Origin: an uncultured Clostridiaceae bacterium
GTDB taxonomy: Bacteria > Bacillota > Clostridia > TANB77 > CAG-508
Assembly (NCBI GenBank): GCA_946998225.1
Contig: CAMPYH010000001.1
Location: 310,001-374,000 of the forward strand
Length of the DNA: 64,000 nucleotides
Reading direction: 5' to 3'
Part shown: positions 15,127 to 25,366 of the stretch, piece by piece
Layout of the letters: each line of letters starts with the position of its first letter
Position numbering within the stretch: position 1 is the first letter of the stretch
Made by a program: the position numbers and the translations under genes
Notes under the pieces: generated by a model
Database searches by the model: none
What the model saw: only the letters and a program-made list of their open reading frames with translations
Told to the model about the DNA's origin: nothing

Positions 15127-16779
15127 ATGTTTAAGAATATGCTAAAAAATAAAAAAGAAATTATAAATAAAATGTTTATCATTGCATTATCAATATTTGT
15201 ATTAATGCAACCATTTTTAGAGCTAATGTTTTTTCATAAACCAAATTATCCAAAAGCTTATGGATTAAAACTTGCTACATTTATTAGAATAATTGTATTT
15301 GGGATAGTAGTAGTACTATTTTTATTAACAAATCAATTAGAGAAAAAACATATTAAATATTGGATGGTATATATTGGATTAATATGTATATATTTGATAG
15401 GAAATAGGATCAATTCAAAACGTTTCTATTCATTTAATCCAACAGGATTTAATTATAGTTTTAAAGGTGAAATATTTTATTTAATAAGAATGCTTATGTC
15501 AATAATTACTATATTTATGATTTATTATTCAAATATTAGTAAAAAACAAATGAACAATATAATAATTGGTGTATCGCTATTAATTTCTTTAAATGTTATT
15601 TTATCTAATATTTTTAAATTAGGTTATCCTACATATAGCCATGGCAAGATAGAATATACTATTTTTGATTGGTTTTCAGGTAAGGCAGATATGGAGCCAT
15701 ATCTATTAAGTACAAGAGGATTTTTCCATGATCCAATTTTATCTATTGCACTTGTATCAACATTGCCATATTTAATATATTTATATATAAAAGATAGAAA
15801 ACCATATAAAGCAGTAATATTCATTTTAAGTATAATAGCACTGGTTATGATGGGTACATATGCATCAACATTCTCAACAATAATTGTGCTTTCAATTATG
15901 CTTTTAGTATTTGTAGCTAAATTATTAATGGAAAGATTGATTATTAAGAATAAAAAATATTCAAATAAAAACACATATATAACAGTTTCAGTATTAACAG
16001 TTTTAATGATATTAAATGCAATACTAGTAGTAAAGAGTCCAGCACTTCTTAAAAAATCTTTTGATAGAGAACAAATGCAATTAGCTGAAAAAGAATATAT
16101 GAGAGAAGGCAATAAAGAAAAAATAGATGAAGAAAAAGTATTTGCTATGACAAGAGAAGAGCAAATAAAGTTTTTTGAAGAAAGGTACAAAGAAGTTGGA
16201 TTTAATCCAGACTTTATACATACATTTTATTCATTTAAATATGATCCTGAATTTTGGATAGATCAAATGAAAAAAAGATCTTTTGAAGCAAGAAGAGATC
16301 AAAGAAGTGTAGAAAAAGACATGTTTGAAAGAGTTTCTAAAGTTAGCAACAACAAAGGAGATATAATCTTTGGTATGGGATTTAGTAGAGCTTCAAATGT
16401 ATTTACATTAGAAAGAGACTTTTTGTATCAATATTATTCAGTAGGAATATTTGGAACAATACTAATACTTGGACCATATATAGCAATGCTATTTGCAGGC
16501 ATCATTTTAATATTAAAACAAGGAATAACTAATTTCAGTGTAAAAACAAATGCACTGGTATTATCTTCAGGATTAACTCTTTGTTTAGCGGGATATAGTG
16601 GAAATACCGTAGAAAATTTAGGAATATCAACTATAATGGCATTAAATTATGGTTTACTATTAAAAAATATATATGCAAATAAATATTTACTTAAAACAAA
16701 AGATAAGGAAAAAGAAACTGAAAGGATTACTAAAGAAGAAAAAGAAAAAGTAAAAAAACAAAAAGTAAAAAACAAATAA
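15127..16779 (+). CDS. O-antigen ligase/Wzy polymerase-like membrane protein (first copy)
   Basis: 550 aa with about 10-12 membrane helices, a large polar loop (about residues 310-425) rich in charged residues, and after it GMGFSRASNVFTLERDFLYQYYSVGIFGT, the conserved post-loop region of O-antigen ligase/polymerase proteins (motif split here only for description). Such proteins link or polymerise lipid-linked sugar units on the outer face of the membrane. The C-terminus is a Lys/Glu-rich tail. SD AAGGAATATAC precedes the ATG. Its 15-nt gap to a second protein of the same type indicates a paired function. Confidence 0.75.
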   Translation: MFKNMLKNKKEIINKMFIIALSIFVLMQPFLELMFFHKPNYPKAYGLKLATFIRIIVFGIVVVLFLLTNQLEKKHIKYWMVYIGLICIYLIGNRINSKRFYSFNPTGFNYSFKGEIFYLIRMLMSIITIFMIYYSNISKKQMNNIIIGVSLLISLNVILSNIFKLGYPTYSHGKIEYTIFDWFSGKADMEPYLLSTRGFFHDPILSIALVSTLPYLIYLYIKDRKPYKAVIFILSIIALVMMGTYASTFSTIIVLSIMLLVFVAKLLMERLIIKNKKYSNKNTYITVSVLTVLMILNAILVVKSPALLKKSFDREQMQLAEKEYMREGNKEKIDEEKVFAMTREEQIKFFEERYKEVGFNPDFIHTFYSFKYDPEFWIDQMKKRSFEARRDQRSVEKDMFERVSKVSNNKGDIIFGMGFSRASNVFTLERDFLYQYYSVGIFGTILILGPYIAMLFAGIILILKQGITNFSVKTNALVLSSGLTLCLAGYSGNTVENLGISTIMALNYGLLLKNIYANKYLLKTKDKEKETERITKEEKEKVKKQKVKNK

Positions 16780-16793
16780 AAAATGGAGTAAGG

Positions 16794-18185
16794 ATGGCAG
16801 ATAAAGAAAAAGGACTTATAGATAATATAAAGCAAAAAAACATTATGAATATAGAATTTATAATATTTGCATTTTTAATTATAAGTCCATTTATAGACTG
16901 TATAACAGCAATAAGCAAAAGATTAAATATAAATATTCCAAGTATGTCAGAAATAATAAGAATTATATTTTTATTATTTATAGGAATATATTTTCTATTT
17001 AAAACAAAAATAACAAAATTAAAGAAATTTACTTTAGTATATTTTGGAATAATTGGAATTTTTAGTATTTTTTCTATACTTAATTTAAGTGCTCTACATT
17101 TAGGAAATGGAAATTTATCTAATATAAAAAATATTGTAAAGATATTTTATTTTTCAGTTGTTCTGATGATTTTTATAAATATTTTTATAGATAAAGACTT
17201 TAAAATAAAAAAAGAACAACTTACAAAAATAGGATTAATATATGGACTATTAATATTTATACCAACATCATTTGGAACATATTTTGAATCATATGGATGG
17301 ATGGGACAAGAAGGAACGAATGGACTGTTTTATGCTGCAAATGAAACAGGTGCAATACTTTCAATGCTAAATATGTTTATGTATTTATATTTTATACAAA
17401 AACCTGTTACAGCATATAGTTTTGTATGTGTATTAGTTAGTACATATGTAAATGCATATTTAGGAACTAAAGCACCATTTTATGCATTTGTGATTTCAGC
17501 AATGTTTTTATTTATATATTTTGTTTTTAATAATGTAATAATGGAAAACTATGAAAAGAGTAAAGCGAGAAATATTTTCAAAAAGGGATTAATAATATTA
17601 TTAGTAGCTATTATTGTATTTCCAACATCACCTTTTGCGAATAATTATTATGGATTAAGAAATAAAATGAAATTAATAAAGACTAAAGAAACAAAGAAAA
17701 AATCAAAAGATAAAAAATTTGATCCAGAATCTTCTTTAAAAAGTAGAAAGCTTTTTAAGGAAATGGCAAGCAAAAAATTTGAAAAACAAAGTTTAAAAAC
17801 AAAACTTTTAGGAATGGGTACTTATGAAATAGATCCTAAAGAAATTAGAGAAAACAAAGAGTATAAAGAAATTTCTAAAGAGCTAATATTACAAAAATCA
17901 GTTGAAATAGATTATTATGATGTATTCTATTCTACAGGATATATAGGACTAATTTTAACAATAGCTCCAATTATATCAATATTAGGTTGTGCAATTATAA
18001 AAACATTTATGAACTTTAAAGAAAATATAAAAGATATAGATAAAATATCTCAGCTTTTTGTTGTATTTCTTGTAATAGGAGTATCATTTATAGCAGGACA
18101 TGCATTTGTAGCTCCAGCAGTAAGTGTTTTAATAGCAGTAATTTTAGCAAATTTAGTCTATGATTTTAATATGATTAAAAAATAA
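16794..18185 (+). CDS. O-antigen ligase/Wzy polymerase-like membrane protein (second copy)
   Basis: 463 aa with about 10 membrane helices. It has the same plan as its upstream neighbour: a polar loop (about residues 295-365), then LLGMGTYEID and, after a short gap, DYYDVFYSTGYIGLILTI. The segment FYAANETGAILSMLNMF resembles the conserved mid-protein helix of the ligase family. One of the two may polymerise the glycan and the other transfer it. Starts at ATG after GGAGTAAGG and ends 18 nt before the TagA-type gene. Confidence 0.75.
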   Translation: MADKEKGLIDNIKQKNIMNIEFIIFAFLIISPFIDCITAISKRLNINIPSMSEIIRIIFLLFIGIYFLFKTKITKLKKFTLVYFGIIGIFSIFSILNLSALHLGNGNLSNIKNIVKIFYFSVVLMIFINIFIDKDFKIKKEQLTKIGLIYGLLIFIPTSFGTYFESYGWMGQEGTNGLFYAANETGAILSMLNMFMYLYFIQKPVTAYSFVCVLVSTYVNAYLGTKAPFYAFVISAMFLFIYFVFNNVIMENYEKSKARNIFKKGLIILLVAIIVFPTSPFANNYYGLRNKMKLIKTKETKKKSKDKKFDPESSLKSRKLFKEMASKKFEKQSLKTKLLGMGTYEIDPKEIRENKEYKEISKELILQKSVEIDYYDVFYSTGYIGLILTIAPIISILGCAIIKTFMNFKENIKDIDKISQLFVVFLVIGVSFIAGHAFVAPAVSVLIAVILANLVYDFNMIKK

Positions 18186-18203
18186 ATATAAGTTAGGAAA
18201 GAG

Positions 18204-18920
18204 ATGAAACTAAGAAAAATATTAGAAAAAACATATTTAAATACAAGTGAAGGATATACTAAAATAAAAGAATATCTTGAAAATGAAGAAAAGAAAATTG
18301 TAGTAACACTTAATCCGGAAGGAATTATGCAGGCACTTAATGATGAAGAATTGTATAATGTATATATGGATGAAAATACTATTTTATACTGTGAATCAGT
18401 TGGTGTAAAATGGGCAATTAAAAAATGTTTGAAACAAAATCTGGAATATATTCCTGGAATAGAACTTTTTGAAAAGCTTATTAAAGAAACAAAAAACAAT
18501 GATATGTCAGTTTATTTATATGGTGCAACAGAAGAGGTTATAACTAAGTTTTCAGATATTCTAAAACAAGATGGTGTAAATTTAAAAGGATTTAGGAACG
18601 GATATAATCTAGAAAACAAAGAGGAATTCTTTGAAAAAATTAAATCTGAAGATCCAGATCTTATAGCTTTTGCACTAGGAGTAGGTAAACAAGAAAAAGA
18701 ATTATATGAATTATCTAAAAAAACAAATAAAGGAATTTTCATAGGAGTAGGGGGTTCTTTTGATGTGCTTTCTGGAACCAAAAAAAGAGCTCCAAAAATG
18801 GTCAGAAAATTAAAAATAGAATGGCTTTATAGAATTTTAAAAGAGCCTTCAAGGATTAAAAGATTTTGGAATAATAACGTAAAGTTTGCGTTTTTAGTAT
18901 TAAAAGAAAAAAGGAAATAG
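18204..18920 (+). CDS. tagA: TagA/WecG/CpsF-family glycosyltransferase
   Basis: 238 aa, typical length for family GT26. Motifs: VTLNPEGIMQAL (residues about 34-45), SVYLYGATEEV, GFRNGYN, and GVGGSFDVLSGTKKRAPKM followed by the C-terminal EWLYRILKEPSRIKRF. TagA transfers N-acetylmannosamine from UDP-ManNAc to lipid-linked GlcNAc at the membrane face. The 2-epimerase encoded at 23515 would supply that donor. The next gene begins immediately after its TAG stop (0 nt). The symbol reflects family; the exact product may be a teichoic-acid-like or capsular unit. Confidence 0.85.
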   Translation: MKLRKILEKTYLNTSEGYTKIKEYLENEEKKIVVTLNPEGIMQALNDEELYNVYMDENTILYCESVGVKWAIKKCLKQNLEYIPGIELFEKLIKETKNNDMSVYLYGATEEVITKFSDILKQDGVNLKGFRNGYNLENKEEFFEKIKSEDPDLIAFALGVGKQEKELYELSKKTNKGIFIGVGGSFDVLSGTKKRAPKMVRKLKIEWLYRILKEPSRIKRFWNNNVKFAFLVLKEKRK

Positions 18921-20444
18921 ATGAGAAGTAAAAAGACATTAAGAAATGTTTTATCAAATGTAATTTTTAATATAATAATTGCATTTTTAGGATTTGCAAA
19001 AATTAAAGTTTTTATGAAGAGTTTTTCAACAGATTTATATTCTCTTCATCAACTTTTTTACCAAATTTTTGCATATTTTACTATTGCGGATATTGGTTTT
19101 GGTTTAGTTATTAATAAAAATTTATATAAAGCATTTGCAAAAAAAGACAAAGATGAAATTACTAAAATATATGTAACTTCTAAAAAGTTTTATAATATCT
19201 TAGGTGGAATACTTTTATTATTTGCCATAGGTTTTAGCTTTTTTGTTAATAATTTTACTAAAGCTCAAATAGATTTATCATATATGCAAATAATGTTTTT
19301 ATCTGTAATTACACTTAATATAATAGATTATTTTTTTGAAGCTCCAAAAGGAATAATTACAGCAGATGAGAAATTATATGAAGTAAATTATTTAATAAAA
19401 GGTGCAAAAGTATTAACAGCAATTATACAAATAGGACTAGTATTTTTAAAACTAGACTATATATTAATAATGCTAGTTTCAATAATATTTAATTTACTAA
19501 TAAATATTTATATAAATCATAAGATATTTAAAAAATATCCATATATAAGCGAAAGTAAAAATATTAAATTTAATAAAGAATATTTAAAAGATACAAAGGA
19601 TTTAATACCAGCAAAATTATCTGGTGTATTAAATTCAAATACAGATATTATCTTAATATCTACATTTATAAATCCGTTAATGGTTAATATATATTCATCA
19701 TATAATTATATAATTAAATTTGTGACAGATACTACATATATAATGTCTGCGGCAATAGTTCCAAGCTTTGCTGCAAAAATTAATAGTGATGAAAAAGAAA
19801 GTTATAATATATTTGAAGAAATAAATATATTCTTCTTATTTTTAGCATCTTTTACAAGTATTATGTTTTATATGCTATTAAATCCTTTAATAAAGTTGTG
19901 GATAGGTGAGGAATATTTAGTATCTAAAACTACTTTAGCACTTTTTGTAATACTAGGATTTCAAATGATTTTAAGAAGAGGAATAGATATTGTTATAAAT
20001 AGTAAAGGCTATTTTAAGGAGACTAAAAAGCCTGTATTTTACGAAGCACTATTAAATTTAATAATATCTCTTGCACTTATTAAACCTTTAGGAATAAATG
20101 GGGTTTTAATGGGTAGTATATTTGCTACACTTTTTACAACATTTATTTTTCATCCAATATTTATTTATAAAAATGTTTTTAAGAAAAATGTTATTATATT
20201 TTATTTAAGAAGTCTTATTGGATTTACTATATCTATATTATTAGCATTTTTAACTTCTTTAATTAAAATTAATATATCTGGAGTAGGATCATTTATATTA
20301 AATGTAATTCTTTACTCTGTTGTAGTTTTAACAGTATTATTTACACTTTTTTATTTGATTTTTAAACCAATGAGAAATTTAACTATAAGAGCTAAAGATT
20401 TAATATTAAATATTCTAAAAACAAGGAGAAAAGATGAAAGATAG
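18921..20444 (+). CDS. Polysaccharide flippase (Wzx/MATE-like)
   Basis: 507 aa, about 14 membrane helices, the layout of the oligosaccharide flippase superfamily. Helices begin after an RSKKTLRNVLSNVIF lead-in; a KKYPYISESK-containing cytoplasmic loop separates the halves. It would move undecaprenyl-linked glycan to the outside for the two ligase/polymerase-like proteins. Overlaps the following glycosyltransferase by 11 nt. Confidence 0.8.
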   Translation: MRSKKTLRNVLSNVIFNIIIAFLGFAKIKVFMKSFSTDLYSLHQLFYQIFAYFTIADIGFGLVINKNLYKAFAKKDKDEITKIYVTSKKFYNILGGILLLFAIGFSFFVNNFTKAQIDLSYMQIMFLSVITLNIIDYFFEAPKGIITADEKLYEVNYLIKGAKVLTAIIQIGLVFLKLDYILIMLVSIIFNLLINIYINHKIFKKYPYISESKNIKFNKEYLKDTKDLIPAKLSGVLNSNTDIILISTFINPLMVNIYSSYNYIIKFVTDTTYIMSAAIVPSFAAKINSDEKESYNIFEEINIFFLFLASFTSIMFYMLLNPLIKLWIGEEYLVSKTTLALFVILGFQMILRRGIDIVINSKGYFKETKKPVFYEALLNLIISLALIKPLGINGVLMGSIFATLFTTFIFHPIFIYKNVFKKNVIIFYLRSLIGFTISILLAFLTSLIKINISGVGSFILNVILYSVVVLTVLFTLFYLIFKPMRNLTIRAKDLILNILKTRRKDER

Positions 20445-21618
20445 TTTGAAATTTACAATTGTAATGCCAACATATAATGACGCGGATACAATTATATTTA
20501 CTCTTGAGTCTATTAGGAAACAAGAATATAAAAATTGGGAACTAATAATTTCAAACGATGGTTCAACAGATAATACAAGAGAAATATTAAAAGATTATAT
20601 TGAAAAGAATGCTTTAGAAGATAAAGTTAAATATATAGAAGATGAAAATGGAGATCAAAATAATGCAATTTTAAGAACTCTTGAGTATATAACAGGTGAT
20701 TATGTATATATACTTCATTCTGATGATCTTTTAAATAATGATAATTTACTTAAAGACGCAAATAATTATTTAATAAAAAATAGAGAATATGATGCAATAA
20801 TTGCAGATGCAATTATTGTTAATAAAAATTATGAATTAATAGATATTAAAAAAACTAAAAAATATTCTAAAAAAGAATATATAATGCCACTAATGCTTTT
20901 ATGGCTTGGTAGAAATTTATATATAGATATGGCGTTTTTTAAAAAAGAAGTTTTTGTAACTAAAGCAAAAGAAAGCTATATTAAATGGAATTTTCCATTT
21001 TGGTTTGATCCAGAAAAATATGAATTACTTAATGTTAAAAAAGTGGATTTTCCATTTTTTAAATATATGGTTTATGAAGGAAACTATATAAATAATGAAA
21101 TAGGATCACTTAATGTAATAAATGGAGAACTTCGAACCGCTATAAATTTGATGAAAAAATATAGAGTCCCATTATATAAATTACAATACTTAATATTTAG
21201 AACGCTCAATAAATTTAATATAGGGTATAAACCTTTTTATATAGCTAAAGAGACAAGTGATAAAGAAAAATATAATATAGTAAAATTTATAATGAATAAA
21301 AGATATAGTGATGAAGATATAGAAAAATATCTAGGACTTAAAAACACTTTATTATTTTTTAAAAATTATAAAAAAGATGGAAATAAAATTCTTAATATAC
21401 CTAAAATTGATGATAATGAATTTATATATTATGGCAAAGATATAAGAAGATTTAATAAAGATATGCTTTCAAATAATATATCTAAAACAACTTTATATAT
21501 CCTTGAAAATATGAAAGATGGATTTAATAAAGTGGTTTTAGAAAATAAGGAAGATGAAGAAAAGGTAAAAGTAATACTAAAATTTTTATATATAGATAAA
21601 TTTGTTGATATAGAATAG
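20434..21618 (+). CDS. Family 2 glycosyltransferase
   Basis: 394 aa. The GT-A fold start is clear: FTIVMPTYNDADTI, then WELIISNDGSTDNT, and the metal-binding DDL within YILHSDDLLN (about residue 96). The C-terminal half (residues 250-394) is a less conserved extension with a helical appearance. It adds a sugar from a nucleotide donor to the lipid-linked unit in the cytoplasm; donor unknown. Starts inside the flippase gene with its own AAGGAGAAAAG SD. Confidence 0.85.
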   Translation: MKDSLKFTIVMPTYNDADTIIFTLESIRKQEYKNWELIISNDGSTDNTREILKDYIEKNALEDKVKYIEDENGDQNNAILRTLEYITGDYVYILHSDDLLNNDNLLKDANNYLIKNREYDAIIADAIIVNKNYELIDIKKTKKYSKKEYIMPLMLLWLGRNLYIDMAFFKKEVFVTKAKESYIKWNFPFWFDPEKYELLNVKKVDFPFFKYMVYEGNYINNEIGSLNVINGELRTAINLMKKYRVPLYKLQYLIFRTLNKFNIGYKPFYIAKETSDKEKYNIVKFIMNKRYSDEDIEKYLGLKNTLLFFKNYKKDGNKILNIPKIDDNEFIYYGKDIRRFNKDMLSNNISKTTLYILENMKDGFNKVVLENKEDEEKVKVILKFLYIDKFVDIE

Positions 21619-21657
21619 TATGATATAAATAAAATATTAAATATAAAAGGAAAAAAG

Positions 21658-22356
21658 ATGGAAAATAAAATACCTAAAGTAATACATTATATATGGGTTG
21701 GAGGAAAAGATAAACCAAAAGATATAAAAAAATGTATGAAAAGCTGGGGAAAACATTTAGATGGTTATGAAATAAAGGAGTGGAATGAAAGTAATTTTGA
21801 TATAAATTCACATCCTTTTTGTAAAGCGGCATATGATGCAAAAAAATGGGCTTTTGTAAGTGATTATATTAGGGCATATGTCATTTATAATGAAGGTGGA
21901 ATATATCTAGATACAGATGTTATATTACTAGATAATTTTGATAAATTTTTAAAAAATAGAGCATTTGTAGGATTTGAAAATCCAGATCATCCTTTTACTG
22001 CAGTATTTGGAGCTGAAAAAAATCATCCTTTTGTTAAGAAAATATTAGATTATTATGATGAGATTAAAGATTACTCTTTTGATTTTGAGGCAAATAATAC
22101 AATTTCAGTATCAGATATATTAATTAAAGATTTTGGAGCAGTAGCTAATAATAAATATCAAGAATTAAAAGAAGACATTGCTGTATATCCAGATAATGTA
22201 CTTTGTAATCCTTCAAAAGAATCTACATCTATTCATATATTTACTGGTACTTGGCTTGATAATAAAAAGAGTATTAAATATAAATTTGTTAAGTTTTTTA
22301 AACTTAGAATAAGTAAAAAGTGGCAAGCAGAATTATACAGAATTATTTTTAGATAA
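21658..22356 (+). CDS. DXD-motif glycosyltransferase (GT32-like)
   Basis: 232 aa. Starts with KIPKVIHYIWVGG, the typical opening of the DXD sugar-transferase family, followed by SDYIRAYVIYNEGGIYLDTD with the DTD metal site near residue 85 and, at the C-terminus, HIFTGTWLD. It is soluble and probably adds one residue of the surface glycan. Between GT2 and GT4 genes of the same cluster. Confidence 0.85.
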   Translation: MENKIPKVIHYIWVGGKDKPKDIKKCMKSWGKHLDGYEIKEWNESNFDINSHPFCKAAYDAKKWAFVSDYIRAYVIYNEGGIYLDTDVILLDNFDKFLKNRAFVGFENPDHPFTAVFGAEKNHPFVKKILDYYDEIKDYSFDFEANNTISVSDILIKDFGAVANNKYQELKEDIAVYPDNVLCNPSKESTSIHIFTGTWLDNKKSIKYKFVKFFKLRISKKWQAELYRIIFR

Positions 22357-22366
22357 GAGGTAAGAA

Positions 22367-23485
22367 TTGAGGAAAAAAGTTGGAATAATAACATTACATT
22401 TAAATTTTGGAGGTGCAGAATTAGCATCTGTAAATCTTGCAAATATGCTTTCTGAAAAGTATGATGTAACAATTATAAATATGTATAAATCAAGCATACC
22501 ATATAAGTTAAATGATAATGTACATATTGCACAATTAAGTGATATGTATCCAAATAAGGATGAGTTTAAACAAGCTATAAATAGAAAGAATATATTTAAG
22601 ATTTTTAAAGAAGGTATTTTAAGTCTTAAAATATTAAGAGCTAGAATAAAACTTGTAAAAAAACATTTAAAAGAAAATAATTACGATTATTTAATTTCAA
22701 GTAGAGCATTATATACAAAACTTATAAATAATTTAAAATGTGAAAGTAAAAAGATAGCTGTAGAACACAGACACCATAATAATGATATAAAATATATAAA
22801 TTATTTAATTAAAAATACAAACAATATAGATTGTTTTGTATCTGTATCAAAAGAATTAAATGAATTTTATACAAAAAAATTAAATTGCAGATGTGAATAT
22901 ATTCCAAATGCATTAGAAAGTGTTCCAGATGAAGAGAGTTTAGATATTTCTAAAAAAGAAAATATAATAATTGCTGTAGGAAGATTTGAAAAAGAAAAAG
23001 GGTTTTTAGATTTAATAAAAGTTTTTGAAAAAATAGAAAAAATGCTTCCAGAATATAAATTAGTTTTAGTTGGTGATGGAAGCTTAAAAAAAGAAATTAT
23101 AGAAGAGATTAAAAAAAGAAATCTAGAAAGTAAAGTTGAGCTTACTGGATTTATAGAAAAAGATAAGTTAAATAAATTATATGAAAAATCAAAACTATAT
23201 CTTATGACATCATTTGAAGAATCATTTGGACTTGTTGTAGGAGAAGCAGAAAGTTATAAAATACCTGTTATTGCATTTTCAAGTGCAACAGGTGCAGTAG
23301 AAATGCTAAATGGAACAGGTATAATAGTAGAAAATAGAGATATAGATAAAATGGCGAAAGAAGCTATAAACCTTTTACAATCAGATGATTATACTATAAT
23401 AGCAAATAAAGCATACTTAAATATTAAAAGATTTGAATTTAATGAAGTTAAAAAAGATTGGGAAAGATTATTAGAAAAACTTTAA
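22367..23485 (+). CDS. Family 4 glycosyltransferase, TTG start
   Basis: 372 aa, GT-B fold. The N-terminal donor-independent domain opens KVGIITLHLNFGGAELASVNLA. The C-terminal half has IIAVGRFEKEKGFLDLIK, KLVLVGDGSLKKEI and the E-x7-E nucleotide-sugar site in SFEESFGLVVGEAESYKIPV. Start is TTG 22367, 3 nt after an AGAGGTAA SD. Retaining glycosyltransferase of the same glycan locus. Confidence 0.85.
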   Translation: MRKKVGIITLHLNFGGAELASVNLANMLSEKYDVTIINMYKSSIPYKLNDNVHIAQLSDMYPNKDEFKQAINRKNIFKIFKEGILSLKILRARIKLVKKHLKENNYDYLISSRALYTKLINNLKCESKKIAVEHRHHNNDIKYINYLIKNTNNIDCFVSVSKELNEFYTKKLNCRCEYIPNALESVPDEESLDISKKENIIIAVGRFEKEKGFLDLIKVFEKIEKMLPEYKLVLVGDGSLKKEIIEEIKKRNLESKVELTGFIEKDKLNKLYEKSKLYLMTSFEESFGLVVGEAESYKIPVIAFSSATGAVEMLNGTGIIVENRDIDKMAKEAINLLQSDDYTIIANKAYLNIKRFEFNEVKKDWERLLEKL

Positions 23486-23514
23486 AATATAAAATATAAA
23501 GGAGAAATATATTT

Positions 23515-24615
23515 ATGAAAAAAGTAATGTCAGTATTTGGTACTAGACCAGAAGCAATTAAAATGGCACCACTTGTAAAAGAATTAGAAAAAAGAGAGGG
23601 GATAGAGTCTATAGTTTGTGTAACAGCACAACATAGAGAAATGCTAGATCAAGTATTAAAAACATTTGATATTAAACCAGATTATGATTTAGATATAATG
23701 AAAAAAGGACAAACATTATCTGATATAACAGGAAGAGTTTTAAAAGGACTTGAAGAGGTTATAATTGAAGCAAAACCAGATATATTATTAGTTCACGGAG
23801 ATACAACTACAACATTTGCAGCAGGGCTTGCAGCTTTTTATCAACAAGTAGCTGTAGGACATGTTGAAGCAGGACTTAGAACATATGATAAATATTCTCC
23901 TTTCCCAGAAGAGATGAATAGACAAATGGTAGACTGCTTTACTGATCTATATTTTGCACCTACAGATTTAAGTAAGGAAAATTTAATTAAAGAAGGAAAA
24001 TCAGAAGAAAAAATATTTGTTACAGGTAATACTGTAATAGATGCAATGAAAACAACTGTAAATGAAGATTATAAAAATGATATTTTAGATTGGGCTAGTG
24101 ATTCAAGAATGATTCTACTTACATCACATAGAAGAGAGAATCTAGGAAATCCAATGAGAAATATATTTAAGGCAGTAGATAGAATAACTAAAGAATTTGA
24201 TGATATTAAAGTTATCTATCCTATACATTTAAATCCAAAAGTAAGAGAAATAGCAAAAGAAGTATTTGATGGAAATGAAAAAGTTAAATTAATAGAGCCA
24301 CTTGAAGTTTTTGATTTCCATAATTTCCAAAAAGCATCATATTTAATTTTAAGCGATAGCGGCGGAATACAAGAAGAGGCACCTTCACTTGGAAAACCAG
24401 TTATAGTATTGAGAGATACAACAGAAAGACCAGAAGGAATAGATGCAGGAACATTAGTGCTTGCAGGAACAGATGAAGAAAATGTATATAGAATTACAAA
24501 AGAGCTACTTACAAATGAAGAAAAATACAAAAAAATGTCTAAAGCAGTAAATCCTTATGGTGATGGTCATGCAAGTGAAAGAATAGTAGACGAAATTATA
24601 AATTTTTTAAATTAG
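23515..24615 (+). CDS. wecB: UDP-N-acetylglucosamine 2-epimerase (non-hydrolysing)
   Basis: 366 aa, full length. Begins with VFGTRPEAIKMAPLVKEL; has VHGDTTTTFAAGLAAFY, GHVEAGLRTYDKYSPFPEEMNRQ, TSHRRENLG and SDSGGIQEEAPSLGKPV, which include the catalytic and UDP-binding residues of the family. It makes UDP-ManNAc from UDP-GlcNAc. The TagA-type enzyme in this locus uses exactly that donor. SD AAAGGAGAAAT. Last gene of the polysaccharide unit; a new promoter follows. Confidence 0.95.
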   Translation: MKKVMSVFGTRPEAIKMAPLVKELEKREGIESIVCVTAQHREMLDQVLKTFDIKPDYDLDIMKKGQTLSDITGRVLKGLEEVIIEAKPDILLVHGDTTTTFAAGLAAFYQQVAVGHVEAGLRTYDKYSPFPEEMNRQMVDCFTDLYFAPTDLSKENLIKEGKSEEKIFVTGNTVIDAMKTTVNEDYKNDILDWASDSRMILLTSHRRENLGNPMRNIFKAVDRITKEFDDIKVIYPIHLNPKVREIAKEVFDGNEKVKLIEPLEVFDFHNFQKASYLILSDSGGIQEEAPSLGKPVIVLRDTTERPEGIDAGTLVLAGTDEENVYRITKELLTNEEKYKKMSKAVNPYGDGHASERIVDEIINFLN

Positions 24616-24650
24616 AAAAAATAAAGTAATAAAAAAATAAAAAAAATCAA

Positions 24651-24679
24651 TTGATAATGTTTTTTTAAAAATATATAAT
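24651..24679 (+). promoter_or_regulatory. Promoter of the cvpA-LCP pair
   Basis: TTGATA (24651-24656), 17 bp, TATAAT (24674-24679), 28 nt before the CvpA-type start. Confidence 0.7.
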
Positions 24680-24706
24680 TTAAAAATAATATATTAGGAG
24701 AAATAT

Positions 24707-25366
24707 ATGGTTTTTTTAATAGATGGTTTGCTAATTTTAGCAATAATTATTAGTGCATATAGAGGATACAAAAAAGGTTTTGTAGATGTTGCAATAGGCT
24801 TTTGCTCTATATTTGTAATAATATTTTTAATATGGCTTTTAGCAGGACCAATATCAATGGCTATTTTAAAAACACAAAAAGCAAAGAATTTAGAAAAAGA
24901 TCTTAGTTATAAAATAGGTGAAGTTCTTAAAAAAGAAGATGAAAAAGAAAAAAATACTAAAAAAGAAAATGAACTTTTAGATCTTGTGCTAAAAATTAAA
25001 ACAGGTGAAAAAGAAAAAACTAATTTACCGGAATATGCAGCAAGTAAATTAACAGAAACAATAGTAAAAGTATGTGTAAGTATATTATTATATGTTATTC
25101 TTTCATTAACATTTTTAATAGTAAATAAATTACTTACAAAAGCTTTAAACACATTCCAAGTATCATCAATGATAAATGGAGTAGGTGGTTTAATACTTAA
25201 TTCAATTAAAACTTTTATAATTATATATTTACTGCTTTTTGCTATAAAAATGCTTTCACCAGTTATGTCTGAGAAAGTTACAAAAACAATAAATGATACA
25301 TTTATAACAAATAAAATATATAATAATAACTATCTGGTAAAAAAAGTGGTGGGAGATAAGAAATAA
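24707..25366 (+). CDS. CvpA-family membrane protein
   Basis: 219 aa, four membrane helices. The first segment LIDGLLILAIIISAYRGYKKGFVDVAIG is characteristic of CvpA/colicin V production proteins, and NGVGGLILNSIKTFIIIYLLLF matches the conserved later helix region. A polar insert (about 62-110) separates helix pairs. The function of the family is poorly defined; it is linked to envelope integrity. It abuts the LCP gene with no gap. Confidence 0.78.
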   Translation: MVFLIDGLLILAIIISAYRGYKKGFVDVAIGFCSIFVIIFLIWLLAGPISMAILKTQKAKNLEKDLSYKIGEVLKKEDEKEKNTKKENELLDLVLKIKTGEKEKTNLPEYAASKLTETIVKVCVSILLYVILSLTFLIVNKLLTKALNTFQVSSMINGVGGLILNSIKTFIIIYLLLFAIKMLSPVMSEKVTKTINDTFITNKIYNNNYLVKKVVGDKK

